In this document: positions 59,636 to 64,000 of the stretch, in pieces
How positions within the stretch are numbered: the stretch's first letter is position 1
How the letters are laid out: each line of letters opens with the position of its first letter
Assembly: GCF_000424625.1 (NCBI RefSeq)
Contig: NZ_AUKG01000001.1
Span: 248,001-312,000 of the forward strand
From: Conexibacter woesei Iso977N
Lineage (GTDB): Bacteria; Actinomycetota; Thermoleophilia; Solirubrobacterales; Solirubrobacteraceae
Reading direction: 5' to 3'
DNA: 64,000 bases
Translations under genes and position numbers: made by a program
The notes under the pieces: generated by a model
The model's database searches: none
What the model was told of the DNA's origin: nothing
What the model saw: only the letters and a program-made list of their open reading frames with translations

Positions 59636-62049
59636 CGCGCGGCCTCGCTGCCTCTTGAGGGGACGGTGTCGATCGCGATCAGGAGGTCGGCGTCGGGGAC
59701 GTGGATGCGGATCGGCGCGACACGTCCGTGCAGGTCGCGGATCACGCCGACGCCCGGCGCTGGGTTGGCGTCCAGCCCGTGGTGGGGCGCGTCGGCGCCG
59801 ACCAGGCGCAGGACGTCCTGCCAAGGGCCGAAGCCCATCCGGGTTCCGGCGAGTTCGTCGATGCCGTCGAGGTCGCCGACCAGCTGGGTGATGAGCACGA
59901 CCGTGGCGTTGAACGCCCGCGCCAGCCGCAGCAGCCGGTTGATCAGCGCACGGCCTTGGGGCGAGGACAGCAAGAACCAGGCCTCATCGAGGATGACGAC
60001 CTTGTGCTGGGCGCGGTCCTCGCAGACCAGCGCCAGCGCCAGCGCGGCGATCAGAGACAGGGTCGCGACCGAGACGCGCTCGGCGCGCGTGTAGGTCTCG
60101 CGCGCGACGCCGGGCTCGGGCAGCGTCAGCCCCGGCGTACGGATCGTCAGGATCGGCCGTTTCAAGGTGATGGGCTCGGTCCTGCCGTCACCGAAGCCCA
60201 GGCGGGCCAGGCCGACGTCGGCCAAGACGTCAAGCGCGTCGGCCACCTCGGTACCGGCGCCGTCGAGCTGGCCGAGGCGGTCGATGACCGCGCGTGTGCT
60301 CGGCGCGGGTTGGCGTGCGATGTCGCGCACGGCGCGGGCGATCGCGCGCTCCCACGAGGCCGGCGGATCGCGCAGCAGCTCCAGCAGGTAGGAGATCGCC
60401 AGCTCCTCACGCAGCTCCGGGACGCCGATGACCATCGGATCCAGCCGGCCCTGCTGGCCGGCCTCGCCGCTGAGCTCAACGACATCAACCTGATCCTCCA
60501 GGCCGGGGATGCGGGTCCAGCCGTGGTCGGGCTTGGGGTCGAAGTCGACGACGATGCTGCCGCGGCAATGGGCGCCGTGGCCGATGACCTGCGCGGTCAC
60601 CGACTTGCCCGCGCCGGGCGGCCCGGCGACCAGCACCGCGGTCGGCTTGGACTCGCGCGAGGGCGCGGTGACGTCGAAGTACAACGGTGCGCACAGCCCG
60701 TCGATCGAGTGCCCGAGATACAGGCCCCCGTCGTCGCCGATCTGCGAGGTGGCGACCGGGACCATCGCGCCGAACTGCTGGGCGGTGACGTGCTGGACGT
60801 ACTCCCCCACCCGGCCGCCGTCGGTCCGCGGCAGATGGTCAAACCACAGGCGCTCCTGCAGCCCGCGCGGCCGGTACAGCGGAAGGTCGCCAAAGGCGGT
60901 GCGCAAGCGTTCGATGCGGCGCTCGAGCAGCTCGCGGGTCTCGGCGCCCAGGGTCAGTGAGATCGAGGCGTACAACATCGGCGGCCGTGCACCGGACTGC
61001 AGGACCTGCTCGTACTCGCGCGCCAACGTGCGGTCATCGTCGGCCTGCCACGCCGGGCCCGTGCTGGACTCCAGCTGATCGCGATAGACCTGCTCGGCAT
61101 CCACGACGCGCTTGCGCACCTGCCCCAGGGCCTCGCGGTTGCCGATCCAGCGCGCGTGCACGACCGCGTCGACCGGGAAGTTCAGGACGTCCAGCGGTGC
61201 GTGCAGGACCTCGGCCGCCGGACCGGGGAAGACCGGCTCGTCAGCTAAAGCGCCCACGCACAGCGCGGCCTGGAAGCTCTCCTGTTCATCGGCTTCGACG
61301 TGCAGGCTCGGCGGATGCGCCGGGTCCTCACACAGGACCGCGGCGGGTAGGCGCCAGAGGTCCCAGCCCAGCGGCTCAAAGCGGGCGACCTCGCCATCGT
61401 CGGTTTCGATGACCAGCGCGTCGGGCTGCCAGTGCGGTTCGAGGTCGGGCGCGGCGACGCCGCGCAACGGCGCACGCGCAAGCAGCCACTGCACCTCGCG
61501 CGTGCGCGCGCGACGCAACCCGATCACGCCCGCAAGCCGCTCATGGACCCGCGCCTCGGACTCGGCCAGCACGCTGAGCTGGCGCTGCGATAGCGCCGAG
61601 CCCCTCCCGAAGCCGGGTACCGCCGCCAGCACGCGACCAGCCTCCGCCGTCAGGCGAGCACCGAAGCCGTGCGGCGCGTCGGCCTCCAAGCGCACGCCGA
61701 CGAAGGTCTCGACCTCGCGCCCACCGCCGCAGGCCAGCGCCTCACGGTGCGACGCGAGCAGCTCGTCCCAGGCTTCCGGCGCGTACGGCGAGCGCAAGCC
61801 GGCGACCTGGTCGACATAGGCATCGGGGTCGATCGGCCGGCAGACGCGCCAGAGCGAGAAGTCGGCCGCGATCGCGTCGACCATCCGCTCCAGGCGCCGC
61901 TGCACGGTCCACTTCTCGCCGTCATCGAGCAGCGGGTAGACGACGGGCTCCAGCCGGTACAGCGCCATCGCCTCGCCACTCGGACCGAGCAGCAGGTTCG
62001 CGCGCGTGTAAGTCAGCCCGATCTCGCGCGCCGCGGCACGGGCGGTCAT
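59632..62049 (-). CDS. VirB4/TraC-like conjugation ATPase
   Basis: The 805-aa protein has an N-terminal VirB4 region (residues 10-460) and a motor domain with Walker A AGPPGAGKSVTA (475-486), Walker B VVILDEAWFLLSS and the sensor segment ATVVLITQLVGDL. It is expected to energise pilin movement and substrate transfer. It is preceded by a TcpE-like gene and followed by the VirB6-like gene, both with 4-base overlaps. Confidence 0.9.
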   Translation of the reverse strand: MTARAAAREIGLTYTRANLLLGPSGEAMALYRLEPVVYPLLDDGEKWTVQRRLERMVDAIAADFSLWRVCRPIDPDAYVDQVAGLRSPYAPEAWDELLASHREALACGGGREVETFVGVRLEADAPHGFGARLTAEAGRVLAAVPGFGRGSALSQRQLSVLAESEARVHERLAGVIGLRRARTREVQWLLARAPLRGVAAPDLEPHWQPDALVIETDDGEVARFEPLGWDLWRLPAAVLCEDPAHPPSLHVEADEQESFQAALCVGALADEPVFPGPAAEVLHAPLDVLNFPVDAVVHARWIGNREALGQVRKRVVDAEQVYRDQLESSTGPAWQADDDRTLAREYEQVLQSGARPPMLYASISLTLGAETRELLERRIERLRTAFGDLPLYRPRGLQERLWFDHLPRTDGGRVGEYVQHVTAQQFGAMVPVATSQIGDDGGLYLGHSIDGLCAPLYFDVTAPSRESKPTAVLVAGPPGAGKSVTAQVIGHGAHCRGSIVVDFDPKPDHGWTRIPGLEDQVDVVELSGEAGQQGRLDPMVIGVPELREELAISYLLELLRDPPASWERAIARAVRDIARQPAPSTRAVIDRLGQLDGAGTEVADALDVLADVGLARLGFGDGRTEPITLKRPILTIRTPGLTLPEPGVARETYTRAERVSVATLSLIAALALALVCEDRAQHKVVILDEAWFLLSSPQGRALINRLLRLARAFNATVVLITQLVGDLDGIDELAGTRMGFGPWQDVLRLVGADAPHHGLDANPAPGVGVIRDLHGRVAPIRIHVPDADLLIAIDTVPSRGSEAAR

Positions 62050-62756
62050 GGACGCAACTCCAAGCGCTCGCCGATCGCGAGCTCGACGGTCTCGACCATC
62101 GCGCCGCGCACCCGCCCAGCAGTGGCGACCGGCGTCGCCGCCGCACGCCCGCGGCGCCGGCGGTGAAGCACGACCGGCTCGGCGAACCGGACCCGGCACG
62201 GGCCTGCGACGCGGCCGCGGACGACCGTCGGGCGGTGCTCGTCGCGCGCGATCCGGACCGCGGCGCGGGTGACCGTCTGCTGGCCGCGCACCGGCAGCGC
62301 CTCGCCGACGCGGCGCCGGCCCGCGATCCGGACCTGCGCCAGAGACCAGAGGTGGCGGTGCAGGCTGCGCCCGTCGGGCGTGATCTGCGACAGCGCCGTC
62401 GCCGCGACCGCGGGCACGACGACGAACCGCGTGGGCCAATCGAGAACCCCAACAACCCACCCCACGATCGTCAGCGTGCTGCCGACGACCGCGGCGCGAG
62501 TCGCGCCCTCCAACCGACGGCCGAGCCGGGCGCCCGACATGTAGGCCAACACCGCGCCCACGAGCGCGACCACCGGGCTGCGCCCGGCGATCACCGCCAC
62601 TCCCGCCGCCACCGTGGCGGCGTAGGCCAACCAGCGCAGCGGCACGCCGCCGGGCACCGGGATCGTCCGGCCGTCGATCGCGTAAATCCGCCGGTCCGGG
62701 CGGAACACGCGTTGATAGCTGCGCACGACCGCGCGCCGCTGCTGCTGGGACATCAA
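62046..62756 (-). CDS. TcpE-like conjugal transfer membrane protein
   Basis: The 236-aa product opens RSYQRVFRPDRRIYAIDGRTIPVPGGVPLRW, the TcpE-family start (YQxxxxxxRxIYxIxDxxLP). Two membrane segments follow (LAYAATVAAGVAVIAG and TLTIVGWVVGVL), then a basic soluble C-terminal domain. TcpE works with TcpD- and VirB4-like proteins at the inner-membrane platform of Gram-positive conjugative elements. Two Met codons begin the protein (62756 and 62753). Confidence 0.85.
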   Translation of the reverse strand: MMSQQQRRAVVRSYQRVFRPDRRIYAIDGRTIPVPGGVPLRWLAYAATVAAGVAVIAGRSPVVALVGAVLAYMSGARLGRRLEGATRAAVVGSTLTIVGWVVGVLDWPTRFVVVPAVAATALSQITPDGRSLHRHLWSLAQVRIAGRRRVGEALPVRGQQTVTRAAVRIARDEHRPTVVRGRVAGPCRVRFAEPVVLHRRRRGRAAATPVATAGRVRGAMVETVELAIGERLELRP

Positions 62757-62773
62757 TCCGCTCCCGGTCCCGG

Positions 62774-63076
62774 CTAGAGGATCTGGTTGCCGAGCGACCG
62801 CGCCGTCTTGGCGATCTGGTCAGGACTGAAGACCAGCCACGCCACCACGATCGCCGCCATCAAGAACGTGGCCAGCTCGCGGTAGCGACGGTTGGCCAAG
62901 AACCCCAGGCCGAAGATCGCCACCACGCCCGTGTACAGCTCGGCGGCGTAGTGGCGCATCAACTTGCTGACGTTGGCCCCGACGTCGTTGCCCGCCGCCC
63001 ACGCAAAGGCAGGGAAGACCAACAACACCAACAAGGCGCACGCCACAACGACGACGGCTCGGCGCTTCAGACGCAT
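62774..63076 (-). CDS. pilin-like/TcpD-like small membrane protein
   Basis: The 100-aa product has a signal peptide (VVVVACALLVLLVFPAFAWAAG), a short loop with VGANVSKLMRHYAAEL, and two further hydrophobic segments (YTGVVAIFGLGFLA and LATFLMAAIVVAWLVF). The size and layout match VirB2/TrbC-type pilins or TcpD. It is the first transfer gene after the regulator and overlaps its end by 10 bp. Confidence 0.8.
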   Translation of the reverse strand: MRLKRRAVVVVACALLVLLVFPAFAWAAGNDVGANVSKLMRHYAAELYTGVVAIFGLGFLANRRYRELATFLMAAIVVAWLVFSPDQIAKTARSLGNQIL

Positions 63077-63495
63077 GACGTCGGCTCCTCGCCATCCGCG
63101 TCGTCGGCCGCGTCCTCAAGGACGCGTTGGCGTAGGCGGAAGGCGAGTTGATCGAGCACCCAGAGACTCGGCCAGTCGACCAGCTCGTAGACCGCCCGAT
63201 CGCCGTCCTCCACGCGCCGGACGATCCCGGCGCGAAAGAGGACGGCGAGGTGGGCGTGGACCGCGACGTCGGGTTCGCCGACATCGCCGACGAGCCGATC
63301 GAAGGTCTTCGGACGCCCGTCGAGCGCCTGAAGGATCCGGATCCGCGTCGGGTGGCCGAGCATGCGCAGCCGCGTCGCGACGACGTCGGTGCCCAGCTCG
63401 GTGAGATGCGTAGACGCGGCCGACGGGTGACGCCGCGTGTGACGAGGCAGCCGAGGGCCGACCTCACGTTCATGCCTGCGAGAAGAAGTGCTCAT
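63067..63495 (-). CDS. ArsR-family transcriptional regulator
   Basis: The 142-aa protein has an ArsR winged helix (LRMLGHPTRIRILQALDGRPKTFDRLVGDVGEPDVAVHAHLAVLFRAGIVRRVEDGDRAVYEL) behind a basic, disordered N-terminus. The metal-binding Cys of classic ArsR is absent, so it probably senses something else or acts constitutively. AAGGAGGT lies immediately before its ATG, an unusually perfect Shine-Dalgarno with very short spacing. It opens the operon and may control transfer; an inverted repeat lies upstream. Confidence 0.85.
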   Translation of the reverse strand: MSTSSRRHEREVGPRLPRHTRRHPSAASTHLTELGTDVVATRLRMLGHPTRIRILQALDGRPKTFDRLVGDVGEPDVAVHAHLAVLFRAGIVRRVEDGDRAVYELVDWPSLWVLDQLAFRLRQRVLEDAADDADGEEPTSCV

Positions 63496-63532
63496 ACCTC
63501 CTTCTCAGGCCACCGCCCGCAGATCCGGTCAA

Positions 63533-63579
63533 GGACTACATGTCGCGTGTCCTCGTCTGGACAAATCGAGATGTAGTTC
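63533..63579. promoter_or_regulatory. candidate operator of the ArsR regulator
   Basis: ACTACATGTCG (63535-63545) and CGAGATGTAGT (63567-63577) form an 11-bp inverted repeat with one mismatch, centred 32 bp apart. It lies 38-84 bp upstream of the arsR-like ATG, where a regulator would control the transfer operon. Confidence 0.4.
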
Positions 63580-63615
63580 TTGGTCGGGACCCCGCGCGCT
63601 CAATACCATCGCCTA

Positions 63616-63643
63616 GCTCGGCGCGCGTCACGGCACGCCGAGC
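63616..63643 (-). terminator. hairpin after the AtpZ-like gene
   Basis: GCTCGGCG/CGCCGAGC is a perfect 8-bp stem with a 12-base loop, 69 bp after the stop of the leftward AtpZ-like gene. No T-run follows on the minus strand. Confidence 0.4.
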
Positions 63644-63711
63644 CTGCAGCGGCGCATCCGTCCCGCAGGAAACGCCGCCTCCAGGCGCACCGCGGGGCAA
63701 TCTCCAAAGAA

Positions 63712-63975
63712 CTATAACTTCTTGTACCGCACGTAGGCGGCAGCAAAGCCGGCCGGCACACCGAGCACGCCGCCGATGGCAGCACTGGCGATCGGGGCGT
63801 CGAAGAGGCTCCCGAGGAACCCGAACGCGACCGTGAGGATGACGAAGACGGCAAGCGCCGTCAGGCCCGCGTCTGTCGCGTCGGTCACGCCCGATCGGGG
63901 CGCAGGACGTGGTTGCGGCGACCGGGGTGCCGCGACGGGGATGGGGTCGTCGTCAGGCGGCCGAAGAGCCGACAC
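63712..63975 (-). CDS. AtpZ/AtpI-like small membrane protein
   Basis: The 87-aa product has an acidic/Pro-rich N-terminus and two membrane segments (AGLTALAVFVILTVAFGFLG and ASAAIGGVLGVPAGFAAAYV), ending YKKL. The layout matches the AtpZ/AtpI family usually found at the start of ATP synthase operons. No atpB follows it here; the transfer operon does instead. It may be chromosome at the right edge of the island. Confidence 0.6.
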   Translation of the reverse strand: MSALRPPDDDPIPVAAPRSPQPRPAPRSGVTDATDAGLTALAVFVILTVAFGFLGSLFDAPIASAAIGGVLGVPAGFAAAYVRYKKL

Positions 63976-64000
63976 GGCTCAGCAGGCGACGATCAGGTAG

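Larger units (their letters stand above)
48480..63620. mobile_element. integrative/conjugative-type element
   Basis: A tyrosine integrase, excisionase-like HTH, VirB4-, VirB6- and VirD4-like proteins, a TcpE-like protein, a pilin-like protein, a cell-wall hydrolase, a replication-relaxation protein and a DNA methyltransferase form a leftward, tightly overlapped operon. This is the gene set of an actinobacterial conjugative element. CTAGCTCGG flanks the set (48472-48480 and 63613-63621) and its first seven bases match the 3' end of tRNA-Ala(CGC), but the match is short, so the limits are approximate. Confidence 0.7.
63496..63711. promoter_or_regulatory. region between AtpZ-like and ArsR-like genes
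   Basis: This stretch holds the inverted repeat at 63533-63579, the hairpin at 63616-63643 and CTAGCTCGG at 63613-63621. It is the likely promoter of the transfer operon and the probable right end of the mobile element. I see no coding frame. Confidence 0.5.

Noticed and set aside
63574-63621. A duplicated tRNA-Ala end (attR) on the right side
   Set aside because: Only GGTCGGG and CTAGCTC match, with different spacing from the real tRNA T-arm and acceptor, so it is not a clear attachment repeat.

Overview
The window is a GC-rich stretch, above 70 % GC by eye over most of its length. Genes are densely packed, start at ATG, GTG or TTG, and often share ATGA or GTGA overlaps. A GAF/AcoR-type regulator beside an aldehyde dehydrogenase, a DUF4287 protein, TrHbIII, a standalone thi cluster and lipoyl enzymes together suggest an actinobacterium. 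My best guess is the Solirubrobacterales/Thermoleophilia group (Conexibacter, Solirubrobacter or Baekduia relatives); this is an inference from gene content and not a database match.

Bases 1-39.7 kb look like ordinary chromosome. In order: a partial phasin-like gene; argF; an EEP hydrolase; a cupredoxin lipoprotein; an LRR protein; a thiamine block (thiO-thiS-thiG on the minus strand, with thiE divergent and fused to a membrane domain); an E3 dihydrolipoyl dehydrogenase; a DsbA/HCCA-isomerase-like protein; a GAF regulator divergent from an aldehyde dehydrogenase; an odd E1-alpha/E1-beta pair with degraded cofactor motifs; lipB-lipA with a rhomboid protease and a D,D-carboxypeptidase; a GAF-PAS-GAF-GGDEF protein; three acyl-CoA dehydrogenases; a cold-shock protein; a TetR/MBL-fold divergent pair; a YCII/ECF sigma pair; small enzymes (truncated haemoglobin, GNAT, carbonic anhydrase); tRNA-Ala(TGC); a patatin; a PhzF-like protein; and a second GGDEF protein.

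tRNA-Ala(CGC) at 39777-39849 marks a sharp change. From there to about 48.3 kb the base composition drops visibly and the genes look acquired: a SIR2-domain protein facing a plus-strand run of B12-binding radical SAM protein, phosphoribosyltransferase, DprA/SLOG-like protein and AlkZ/HTH_42-like protein. A perfect SOS-box-like palindrome (43829-43842) sits directly upstream of the last two. I regard this cassette as the most interesting part of the window: it looks like a DNA-damage-responsive defence or nucleotide-signalling module.

From about 48.5 to 63.5 kb a GC-rich integrative/conjugative-type element is transcribed almost entirely leftward. It carries an ArsR-type regulator, a pilin-like protein, a TcpE-like protein, a VirB4-like ATPase, a VirB6/TrbL-like channel protein, a lytic transglycosylase fused to a peptidase-like domain, a VirD4/TraG-like ATPase, a replication-relaxation family protein, a DNA methyltransferase, an excisionase-like HTH protein, a small integrase-like protein and a tyrosine integrase. 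Most of these genes are joined by 4-base stop/start overlaps. The last gene (63712-63975, AtpZ/AtpI-like) may be chromosome on the right side of the island.
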